Origin: [Flexibacter] sp. ATCC 35208
GTDB lineage: Bacteria > Bacteroidota > Bacteroidia > Chitinophagales > Chitinophagaceae
Length of the DNA stretch: 64,000 nucleotides
Reading direction: 5' to 3'
Assembly (NCBI RefSeq): GCF_001975825.1
Contig: NZ_MTKN01000007.1
Coordinates: 119,923 to 183,922, forward strand
In this document: piece after piece, positions 1 to 7,429 of the stretch
Layout of the letters: each line of letters begins with the position of its first letter
How positions within the stretch are numbered: the stretch's first letter is position 1
Program-made: the position numbers and the translations under genes
The notes under the pieces: generated by a model
Databases searched by the model: none
What the model saw: the letters and a program-made list of their open reading frames with translations, nothing else
Told to the model about the DNA's origin: nothing

Positions 1-856
1 CTATTGCACCGCCTAACATATGTGCGAAGTTGTCCAATGCATCGCTTTGTATACCGAGCAACAAACCGGGGTTGGTACAAAACTGTCCCATACCGAGGGT
101 AATACTTGCAGCAAAGGTTTGTGCCAGTTGTGGTCCCTGTGTGAGCAATGCATCCTGGTAGAATACAACAGGGTTCACACTGCCCATTTCTGCAAAGACA
201 GGGATGGGGGTTTCCCTTTGTGCAGCGTATTGTAATAACGCTTTACCTCCATTGAAAGAACCGGTGAATGCCACACCGGTGGTAGCAGGATCCATGACCA
301 ATGCCTTGCCTGTTTCATAGCCTTCGTCGGCTACATGCTGCACGGTATGCGCAGGGAGGTCTGTCTTTTCAATGGCACTGGCAATGGCCTGGTAGGCCAG
401 TAAAGAAGTGCGTGGATGTGCAGGATGACCTTTCACAACCACGGTTGCACCGGCGGCGAGGGCACTGGCGGTATCACCACCGGCAGTAGAAAATGCAAAA
501 GGGAAATTGCTGGCGCCGAATACGACTACAGGGCCTATAGGCAATAACATCCTGCGCAGATCGGGTCTGGCAGGGGTATTTTCTGGTCTGGCAGAATCGA
601 TGACAGCTTCTACCCAGCTACCTTCTTTGATCAGGTCAGCAAATAATTTTAACTGATTGGTGGTGCGGGTCAGTTCACCATTGAGACGGGCAGCAGGCAG
701 ATTGGTTTCTTCGCCGGCTGTCTCAACCATGATTGTTCTTTGCGCTTCCAGCTCAGTAGCGATGGTTTCCAGTAATGCAGCACGTACAGCAGGGGTCACC
801 TGTCTGTACGTTTCAAAGGCCTGTGCGGACTGCTGCATGATCTTTTGTATCTGCAT
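1..856 (-). CDS. Aldehyde dehydrogenase (NADP+), 2,5-dioxovalerate / ketoglutarate-semialdehyde type, 3' part outside window
   Basis: The reading frame starts at 856 and runs off the left edge after 285 codons. It carries the ALDH features: GASNFPF at about 114-120, VVKGHPAHP with the cofactor lysine at about 142, the glutamate in FAEMGS at about 223 and the catalytic cysteine in GQFCTNP at about 260. The FGASNFPFAFSTAGGDTASALAAG layout is characteristic of the ketoglutarate semialdehyde dehydrogenase branch, which oxidises 2,5-dioxopentanoate to 2-oxoglutarate in the cytosol. It lies 22 bp downstream of a DapA-family lyase on the same strand, so the two are probably co-transcribed and act in sequence. 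The start at 856 gives the usual N-terminus; an ATG at 838 is possible. The substrate is inferred from family and context. Confidence 0.9.
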   Translation of the reverse strand, partial: MQIQKIMQQSAQAFETYRQVTPAVRAALLETIATELEAQRTIMVETAGEETNLPAARLNGELTRTTNQLKLFADLIKEGSWVEAVIDSARPENTPARPDLRRMLLPIGPVVVFGASNFPFAFSTAGGDTASALAAGATVVVKGHPAHPRTSLLAYQAIASAIEKTDLPAHTVQHVADEGYETGKALVMDPATTGVAFTGSFNGGKALLQYAAQRETPIPVFAEMGSVNPVVFYQDALLTQGPQLAQTFAASITLGMGQFCTNPGLLLGIQSDALDNFAHMLGGAI

Positions 857-878
857 GCGATGTGATTATATTGAAATG

Positions 879-1784
879 TTAATATACGGGCAACTTCGGT
901 TTGTTGGCCAGCGCGGTATTGATCACAGAGAGAATTTTTTCTCTTTCCGTTCCTTCCAATGGCAGGCGGGGTGCCCTGACTGTTTCGGAACCCAGACCTA
1001 CCAGTTGCTCAGCCAGTTTAATATACTGCACTAATTTAGGGTGTAAATCCAATTCAAGCAAAGGCAGGAACCAGCGATAGATAGCGAGGGCTTCCTGTAT
1101 CCTGCCAGCTTTGGTGAGGCGGTATATTGCCACCGTCTCTTCAGGGAAGGCACATACCAGTCCTCCTACCCAACCATCGGCACCCAGCATGATCTCTTCC
1201 ATAGCTAACGTATCTACCCCACAGAGTATTTTGAAGCGATCGCCAAACCGATTGATCATACGGGTCACATTAGAGACGTCTCTGGTAGATTCTTTAACAG
1301 CCTGTACGTTCGGAAATGCGCTTAATTGTTCAAAAATATCAAGGGTTACTTCGATCTTATAATCAACGGGATTGTTATAGATCATGATCGGCAGGTCAGT
1401 GGATGCGGCTACGGTTTTGAAGTAAGTAGCGGTTTCTTTTTCATCGCTTTTATAACGCATGGGTGGCAGCAGCATCAGGCCTTTTGCACCCCATTTAGCA
1501 GCTGCTGCTGCCTGCTTTACGGCATCGGCGGTAGCGCCTTCTGCAATGTTGAGTACCACCGGGATCTTTCCCTGCACCTTTTCAACTGCATATTTTGTGA
1601 GGGTTTCTTTTTCAGCGATGCTGATGGTACTGGCCTCACCCAGTGAACCACCGAGGATCACGCCGTCAATTCCGGCTGCTACCTGTGCATCCAGATTTTT
1701 GCCAAACAGAGATAGGTCAAGTTCATCTGATGGTGTAAACTTGGTGGTAAATGCAGGAAATATTCCTTTCCATTCAATAGCCAT
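879..1784 (-). CDS. Dihydrodipicolinate synthase/N-acetylneuraminate lyase family protein
   Basis: 301 aa, normal length for the DapA/NAL family of (beta/alpha)8 Schiff-base aldolases and dehydratases. Visible motifs are GGSLGE (45-50, pyruvate-carboxylate-binding position), YNNP with the conserved tyrosine at 136, and the Schiff-base lysine at 164 in VKEST. The next gene is a dioxovalerate-type aldehyde dehydrogenase, so lysine biosynthesis is unlikely. The better candidates are pyrroline-4-hydroxy-2-carboxylate deaminase of the hydroxyproline pathway, or a 2-keto-3-deoxy-pentonate/glucarate-type dehydratase. Both of these yield the semialdehyde that the neighbour oxidises. A -7-like TATTTTTG lies on the minus strand at 1812-1805, but no good -33 box accompanies it. 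Family is certain; substrate is inferred. Confidence 0.88.
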   Translation of the reverse strand: MAIEWKGIFPAFTTKFTPSDELDLSLFGKNLDAQVAAGIDGVILGGSLGEASTISIAEKETLTKYAVEKVQGKIPVVLNIAEGATADAVKQAAAAAKWGAKGLMLLPPMRYKSDEKETATYFKTVAASTDLPIMIYNNPVDYKIEVTLDIFEQLSAFPNVQAVKESTRDVSNVTRMINRFGDRFKILCGVDTLAMEEIMLGADGWVGGLVCAFPEETVAIYRLTKAGRIQEALAIYRWFLPLLELDLHPKLVQYIKLAEQLVGLGSETVRAPRLPLEGTEREKILSVINTALANKPKLPVY

Positions 1785-1985
1785 AGACTGTTTATTTTTT
1801 TTTTCAAAAATATCTACTACAATGTAAGGGGGCCGCTCTGATAGTAATCAATTATTATTAAATTTTAACCTCTTTGACTGAGGGGTAGTTGCAATGCCTG
1901 TTATACGCACATCTCCGAATTATTGCGCGGGCGGCCGCCGGGCCTGCGGAGACGGAAACACGGTACTTTTAACGGGTGTAATTTA

Positions 1986-2036
1986 GGTTAATCCGGATTT
2001 TATCCATCATTGCCCGGATATTAACCTGTATAGGTT
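1986..2036. promoter_or_regulatory. Inverted-repeat cluster between divergent lyase and AraC genes
   Basis: The 451-bp gap 1785-2235 contains no gene. It holds an imperfect inverted repeat, GGTTAATCCGG (1986-1996) against CCGGATATTAACC (2014-2026), and an exact palindrome with AACCT/AGGTT arms at 2023-2036. A further GGGTTAAAATCCG follows near 2055. AraC-family proteins bind such paired half-sites, so this is a plausible operator for the divergent regulator. Binding is inferred. Confidence 0.4.
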
Positions 2037-2235
2037 TAATATTATGAAATTTGGGTTAAAATCCGTAATATTGAGAGGACGAAATTTTAATTGTGTAATT
2101 AACACTCATTTCTACCCGATAGACGGGATCAACCAAAATATTTAGATTTTGCTACTGAAGAAGGGCCTTTTTACTTTTTACCTGTAAAACAATTTTTGCA
2201 AGTACCTGCTTGCGGTGACTTAAAATTACTTTACG

Positions 2236-3111
2236 ATGAAAGTGTTACAGTTTACTATACCTGTTCCGCTGGACAAATCGATCATTGTTCAAAAAGACGT
2301 TTTGCCTTTTTTCTATCCACACTTACACAGACATCATGAGATCCAGATGAGCTGGATTCAACAGGGAGAAGGCACCCTGGTAGCGGATAATAATATGCAT
2401 GCGTTCCGGCCGAATGATATATTCTGGCTGGGGGCAAATCAACCGCATATCTTTAAGAGTGAGGCGTCGTATTTTCAGCCTAAAAGCAGGAAGAAGATCG
2501 TGGCGCTGGCGATATTTTTTAATCCGAATGGAGATCTATCTTCGTTGTTTAATTTGCCGGAGACGAAGTTGCTGAAGAACTTTATTTCGCAGAGCCAGTC
2601 AGGGTTTAAGGTGCCAGATGCCCATAAGGCGGAGGTGAGTAGTAAGATGATGCAGATTACGAATAGTAGTGGCACGGATCAGTTGTTGCAGTTTGTAGAT
2701 CTGTTAAAGCAATTATCCGGGTATGCGGATATGACGCCACTGGCTACGGCACAGAAGACGCAGCTGGTGAGTGAGCATGAGGGGATCAGGATCGGGAATA
2801 TCTATAATTATATTATGCAGAATTATGATAAGCCGATCACGCTGGAAGATGCGGCGAAGCAGGCGCATATGACACCACAGGCTTTTTGCAGGTTCTTCAA
2901 GAAGCATACGCTGCATACGTTTGTTTCATTTTTGAATGAGGTGAGGATTAATGAGGCGTGTAAGAAGCTGACGGATGGAGCGTTTGATAATATTGCGACG
3001 GTGGCGTATACGTGTGGGTTCAATAGTATTACGAATTTCAACAGGGTGTTTAAGACGGTGACGACGCAGTCGCCGAGTGATTATATGACGAGTTATTTTC
3101 AGAGTGTATAA
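2236..3111 (+). CDS. AraC family transcriptional regulator
   Basis: 291 aa. The N-terminal half is a cupin-type sensing domain (HRHHEIQMSWI at about 34-44, then PNDIFWLGANQPH). The last 100 residues are the AraC DNA-binding domain: the first helix-turn-helix lies around ITLEDAAKQAHMTPQAFCRFF, and the second around FDNIATVAYTCGFNSITNFNRVFK with the family's P-x-x-Y ending (QSPSDYMTSYF). It is divergent from the lyase/aldehyde dehydrogenase pair, with inverted repeats between them, and so probably controls that catabolic operon in response to its substrate. A bidirectional terminator follows the stop directly. The 3' half of the gene uses unusually many ATG/GCG/ACG codons, but the frame is intact. 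Confidence 0.9.
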   Translation: MKVLQFTIPVPLDKSIIVQKDVLPFFYPHLHRHHEIQMSWIQQGEGTLVADNNMHAFRPNDIFWLGANQPHIFKSEASYFQPKSRKKIVALAIFFNPNGDLSSLFNLPETKLLKNFISQSQSGFKVPDAHKAEVSSKMMQITNSSGTDQLLQFVDLLKQLSGYADMTPLATAQKTQLVSEHEGIRIGNIYNYIMQNYDKPITLEDAAKQAHMTPQAFCRFFKKHTLHTFVSFLNEVRINEACKKLTDGAFDNIATVAYTCGFNSITNFNRVFKTVTTQSPSDYMTSYFQSV

Positions 3112-3147
3112 AAAACAAACCCGCCTAAAACGGCGGGTTTGTTTTTT
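3110..3147. terminator. Bidirectional intrinsic terminator
   Basis: A perfect 16-bp stem (arms 3110-3125 and 3132-3147, GC core ACCCGCC/GGCGGGT, flanked by A and T runs) with a 6-nt loop. It lies between the convergent AraC gene and the lipoprotein gene and serves both strands. Confidence 0.9.
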
Positions 3148-3193
3148 ATATTTCATTCTGCTCTCAGTTTAAAAAGAGTCATATTCCTCACAC

Positions 3194-3652
3194 CTACATT
3201 TTTATATCCGGATTCACCCCCTGCTTCCTATGTGCCGCCCATTGCTCCAATGCCTTGTCAAAAAAAGACTGCACCGTCGCCCTACTCCCATCCACATACA
3301 CCTTAATCAATTTATGATCATACGTCGTCACCAACAAGTGCGGCGTTCCTACCTGTGCCGAACGGTACAAAGTATCCATGGTCCGGATATTCTCATAGTA
3401 TGCAAAAGCAATTTCATCTTTCGACTTGCTTCTATCATCTATATAGTAAGTAGCTACCCGCTTGCTGGAAACAAAATTGCCGGCTATTCGCTTTCTGTAG
3501 TTGGAGTAAAATTGGTAAATGGTCTCGTCCTCATCCAGTAAATGCAGATCCTTGAGGCGCTGTATCAACCGCTCGCTGATCATCTTGTCCCTTTGGCCGG
3601 GCTGACAGGCAAACAAACAACATAAAAAAATGCCCCAAACATAATATTTCAT
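3194..3652 (-). CDS. Hypothetical small lipoprotein
   Basis: 152 aa. The N-terminus is a short hydrophobic signal ending in LFAC, with the lipobox cysteine at residue 16, so the product is probably exported and lipid-anchored. The remainder is soluble, charged and rich in tyrosine, with no motif I recognise. It stands alone between a bidirectional terminator and the 3' end of the sugar dehydrogenase gene, convergent with the AraC gene. It appears intact; the function is unknown. Confidence 0.75.
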   Translation of the reverse strand: MKYYVWGIFLCCLFACQPGQRDKMISERLIQRLKDLHLLDEDETIYQFYSNYRKRIAGNFVSSKRVATYYIDDRSKSKDEIAFAYYENIRTMDTLYRSAQVGTPHLLVTTYDHKLIKVYVDGSRATVQSFFDKALEQWAAHRKQGVNPDIKM

Positions 3653-3709
3653 GGTAAAGGAAATTTACAGAAAAGCATGGAGGCCAGAACCGACCTCCAT
3701 GCTTTTGCG

Positions 3710-6700
3710 CTACAATTTAATAAATTTCCTGTTTATCTTCTTTTCACCGTCTTTAAACTGTATGATATAAGTACCCGGCGTCAATCCGCTCACGTCGATC
3801 TTACCACCTTCAGAACGCAGGGAACTGGTTTGTCCGCTGGCTACGTTCACGATGGTAAAGAGACCGTCGCTGGTTATTCCACTGATATTAAGGTAATTAT
3901 ATGCTGGGTTGGGATAGATCTTAAACGACTTCTGAGGAGCAGCGTTGTAATTGGCTACCCTGGCAGCACTGTTGCCGTAGACTTCCAGTTCGAAAATTGA
4001 GTAACCATAGCCCGTAGTTCTGGCGGTACCGTAAATCTGCACGTAACGACCTGTAGCTGTCAAACCGGTGTGGTCATTTATGAGATCGTTATTGCCTGTA
4101 ATGTTTTTTACGGTATGCCAGTTGCCAATGGTGTCCGCCACCTGTACGAGGTAGTCTTTGCCTTTGGCATTTTCCCAGGTGATCTTCACTTCGCTGATAT
4201 TATACCTTGCTCCCAGGTCTACATAGATCGAGGAAGGATCTTCGAAGGCGCTGGACCAGCGGGTATTCAGGTCGCCATCCACTGCTGCGGAACCAGGCAT
4301 GGTCACGGCGTTTTCATTGCCGGATACCACTACGTTTTTATTCAGTGCCAGGTTAGCGCTGCCACCATTGCTGACGGTGATACCCACCGGGATGGAAGTA
4401 GCCGTAAGACCCGCATTGTCAGTCGCTTTGGCGGTGAGAGAGTATGTACCGGCAGGCACACTGGTCCAGGTAAAGGTATAAGGCGCATCAGCATCCTCTC
4501 CTATTTTTGTACTACCCTGGTAGAATTCTACATTCATGACTGTGCCGGTAGAATCTGTGACTGCAGCTGCTATTTCAATGTTATCGCCTGCGGAGAAGGT
4601 GGTATTGTTTGCAGGCGCACTCAGGCTCACTACAGGACCTTCTACGCTACCTGCCAGTGCAAAGGTGAGGTAGTTCACATTGAAGTCTGTGGCATCCAGC
4701 GATACGCGCAGTACTTTCACACCTTTGGTCAGTACAGGTGTGGTGATGGATACCGTTTGCCATGCCTGAAAACCACCAGTAGCAGGTACGGTAATATTGC
4801 CGGAGATGTTCTGGCCATCCAGTTCTACGTGCATCGTCTTGGCAGCGCCGGGATTGGCTACGCGAACAGACAATGTGTATTGCGCAGCAGTCGTCACATC
4901 TATCGTATATTCCAACCACTCTCCAGCTGCCACATAGCCAATGTTATAACCACCTTCGGAGCAGTTTTCAAGATCTACATCTTCAGTTGTGCGGTATTGA
5001 TTACCTGCATTGCCGGTAGAGTTGTCATGGTAAGCAATGCCTTCGCCACCGAGGTCGAAGTTTTCAATTTCGATCTTGCCGGGAATAGCCGTAGGAGTCG
5101 CGAAATAAGGATTTTGCAGATTTGCACCAAGGGCATAGTTTGCTGTAAAGGTGCTATCCTTTGCAGGCACACGGATCGTCTGAGCCGCAGCACCCCCATT
5201 GCTCCAGGATGCGAATTCATAGTACTTGCCGTTTAATACCTGTGGCGTAACCGCTTCCAGGGAGATCGGTGTATTGACGACGAGTGTCTTTGTAAATGGC
5301 GCAGTGTTCTGTGCACCGAGAATGAGTTGTAATCCTGCGATGTTAGCAGCTGCGGTGATGTTTACTTTATTTGGAATGATATCTATTGAATCTACACCGG
5401 TACGACCTTGTGAATCACTCACGGTGAGCATGATGCGTAACCATACATTCGGAGAAGTTTCCCCACCATTGTCGGCCACAAAAGTACCGGCAGTTACACC
5501 ATTTGGTACGGCGGGACCCGGGTGATAGTGCTGATTGTTCGCACCATCCTGGTGATAGAAACGTACTTCCCACTGGTATTTGCTGGCAGGTATAGTGCCA
5601 TCTTCTGCATCGGTGGCAGTAGCTGCAAAGTGAACGGTATCGCCTACATTCCAGGTGAGTGTAGAGAGTGGTGCAGTAATGTGTGGCACCGGGCGTGCAT
5701 TGAATGGCAGTATAGTGAGTTTTGCGTTATCACTGGTATCCCTGCCTGCACTGTTGCTTACAATACAACGATAATTGGCTGAATCGGAAGCGGCTACTGC
5801 TGCAATCACAAAAGTATCTGCCGTAGCACCGGAGATGTTCACACCATTCTTTTGCCATTGATAAGTTAATGGCAATGCACCCGAAGAGGTAACGGAGAAT
5901 TCAACAGGATCGCCCGTTACAATAGCCTGGCTTTGCGGCTGATTCACGATCACTGGTAATTGTGTCGTATCATATTCCAACCGGTACAATGATCCGTTCG
6001 TGCCGTAGTATACAAAATAAATATTACCATCCAGACCTACGCTCGTGCCCAATACACTTCTGAAATTGGTAGTAGAGAAGGTCGTTGCGCCGGCCCCGGG
6101 ATTGGTCGCATCTACACTCCTGAACCAATCAGCACACCAGTCGGAGAAATAAAAACGATTCTTGTATTCGGCAGGGTACCTGGTGTTAGTTGGGTTGAAG
6201 AATACACCAGAGGTAATGGCACAACCCCATCCATCATGCGGATAAGCGAATACAGGTGCGATGGTAGAATCAGGTTGTTCAGGACCTGACTGGCCTTTGC
6301 CATCCCATCCATAGTTATAATGTTTGGTAGAATCCGGTGCAGTGACATCGTCAATTTCTTCATAGTTACCGCCTACATTGACAACGAATATCTTGCCGGA
6401 TACCGGGTCCAGTGCCATTTTCCATGGGTTGCGCATACCGATGGCCCAGATGCTTCTTTGCTGGCGCGAAGCATTGGGTGTGTTGTAATAAGGATTGCCG
6501 GGAGCAGGCTGACCATCGGCGGTGAGACGCAGGATCTTTCCACGATAGGTATCCAGTTTGGTTGCTTCCGCAGGAGAATTACTTTCTCCGATGGCGACAT
6601 ACAAATAGTTGTCTTTGAACAGGATGGCGCCACCATTGTGAAAACCATTGATGATAGGATCGAATTCCATGATGCGGGTCGTGTCAGTGATCTGGTTGGC

Positions 6701-7060
6701 GGCGTTGATCGTCACACGGTCCAGGTAGTGCACGGTGCTGGCAGCATTGGTGTAGAAGATGTAGAACTGGCCGTTGGTGGCAAACTGCGGATGCAGTGTG
6801 ATGCCTAACAGCCCCTGTTCATTGGCAGTAGTCGTCGATACAAAATGTACGATGGAGACAGTACCGTTTTGATAGACTTTTACATTACCGCCACGTTCGG
6901 CGATAAAGATACGGCCATCAGGCGCATGGGCCAAAGCAGTGGCTTCATTGATGTTGTTGCCCGAGAGCTGTTTGAGTACAAATGCCGATGGCAGTTGAGC
7001 AAAGGCAGCACTGGCATAGAGAAACACCAATATAAAAATGGTGAGTAGGTTTTTCTTCAT
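3710..7060 (-). CDS. Secreted multidomain PQQ-type sugar dehydrogenase with Ig, CBM6, F5/8C and T9SS domains
   Basis: 1,116 aa from the ATG at 7060, which gives a clean signal peptide (MKKNLLTIFILVFLYASAAFAQ); an upstream in-frame ATG would only add a poor leader. Residues about 25-365 form a glucose/sorbosone dehydrogenase beta-propeller (LAHAPDGRIFIAERGG, GLLGITLHPQF, GGAILFKDNYLYVAIG, WAIGMRNPWKMALDP). Then follow an Ig-like domain (about 375-455), a PKD-like domain (about 460-570), a CBM6-like carbohydrate-binding module (about 670-795, IEIENFDLGGEG), another Ig-like domain (about 800-890), an F5/8 type C/discoidin domain (about 895-1020, VDGDLNTRWSSAF) and a C-terminal T9SS sorting domain (FKIYPNPAYNYLNI). 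The protein is inferred to be exported by T9SS, attached to the surface or released, and to oxidise sugars or polysaccharide ends. It stands alone on its strand. Confidence 0.9.
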   Translation of the reverse strand: MKKNLLTIFILVFLYASAAFAQLPSAFVLKQLSGNNINEATALAHAPDGRIFIAERGGNVKVYQNGTVSIVHFVSTTTANEQGLLGITLHPQFATNGQFYIFYTNAASTVHYLDRVTINAANQITDTTRIMEFDPIINGFHNGGAILFKDNYLYVAIGESNSPAEATKLDTYRGKILRLTADGQPAPGNPYYNTPNASRQQRSIWAIGMRNPWKMALDPVSGKIFVVNVGGNYEEIDDVTAPDSTKHYNYGWDGKGQSGPEQPDSTIAPVFAYPHDGWGCAITSGVFFNPTNTRYPAEYKNRFYFSDWCADWFRSVDATNPGAGATTFSTTNFRSVLGTSVGLDGNIYFVYYGTNGSLYRLEYDTTQLPVIVNQPQSQAIVTGDPVEFSVTSSGALPLTYQWQKNGVNISGATADTFVIAAVAASDSANYRCIVSNSAGRDTSDNAKLTILPFNARPVPHITAPLSTLTWNVGDTVHFAATATDAEDGTIPASKYQWEVRFYHQDGANNQHYHPGPAVPNGVTAGTFVADNGGETSPNVWLRIMLTVSDSQGRTGVDSIDIIPNKVNITAAANIAGLQLILGAQNTAPFTKTLVVNTPISLEAVTPQVLNGKYYEFASWSNGGAAAQTIRVPAKDSTFTANYALGANLQNPYFATPTAIPGKIEIENFDLGGEGIAYHDNSTGNAGNQYRTTEDVDLENCSEGGYNIGYVAAGEWLEYTIDVTTAAQYTLSVRVANPGAAKTMHVELDGQNISGNITVPATGGFQAWQTVSITTPVLTKGVKVLRVSLDATDFNVNYLTFALAGSVEGPVVSLSAPANNTTFSAGDNIEIAAAVTDSTGTVMNVEFYQGSTKIGEDADAPYTFTWTSVPAGTYSLTAKATDNAGLTATSIPVGITVSNGGSANLALNKNVVVSGNENAVTMPGSAAVDGDLNTRWSSAFEDPSSIYVDLGARYNISEVKITWENAKGKDYLVQVADTIGNWHTVKNITGNNDLINDHTGLTATGRYVQIYGTARTTGYGYSIFELEVYGNSAARVANYNAAPQKSFKIYPNPAYNYLNISGITSDGLFTIVNVASGQTSSLRSEGGKIDVSGLTPGTYIIQFKDGEKKINRKFIKL

Positions 7061-7154
7061 GTATAGGATTGTTGATGAATATAGGACGATATGTTTAAGG
7101 CATGGTATGTCTTTGTTAATGGCGATTGTAAAATAATAAAGATATCGGATAGAA

Positions 7155-7188
7155 TGCGTAAATGCCGGCAATTACCGGCATTTACGCA
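7155..7188. terminator. Strong hairpin, possible terminator
   Basis: A perfect 14-bp stem (arms 7155-7168 and 7175-7188) with a 6-nt loop. The T tract is weak on both sides. It sits downstream of the small minus-strand ORF at 7347-7210 and upstream of the sugar dehydrogenase start, so it could separate their transcripts. Confidence 0.6.
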
Positions 7189-7209
7189 GAAAAATAATGT
7201 AGATATATA

Positions 7210-7347
7210 CTATACAATGCCGGTGGCATAAGGTACCAAAGGACCCAAAGGACGCTCCTCTTCGACGGGTAGTAATTGAGGACTAAAGGTCATTGGGGGT
7301 TGTAAATTGCTGGTAGCTACAATCATTTCAAAATTACACCCGTACAT
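7210..7347 (-). CDS. Candidate 45-aa peptide, unknown
   Basis: An open frame from ATG (7347) to TAG (7210) fills most of the 369-bp gap between the DPP IV-type peptidase and the sugar dehydrogenase, both on the same strand. The peptide begins MYGCNFEMIV and ends PLGPLVPYATGIV; it is proline-rich in the second half and has no signal peptide. A 14-bp hairpin lies just past the stop codon, as for a separate small transcript. I see no good promoter motif or Shine-Dalgarno. It could be a real small protein, a leader peptide or a chance frame. Confidence 0.3.
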   Translation of the reverse strand: MYGCNFEMIVATSNLQPPMTFSPQLLPVEEERPLGPLVPYATGIV

Positions 7348-7429
7348 GATGAAAGGGAGTAAAGATTTGCCGGGCAATGGTGATCTTAATTTGAGATATA
7401 AAGTCAGATAGAATTTTATACAGCGAATG

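Noticed and set aside
4070..5236. A 388-codon plus-strand open frame
   Set aside because: It is the antisense of the sugar dehydrogenase gene; the composition is that of a shadow frame (Cys/Gly/Ile-rich, no motif), while the minus strand encodes clear domains.
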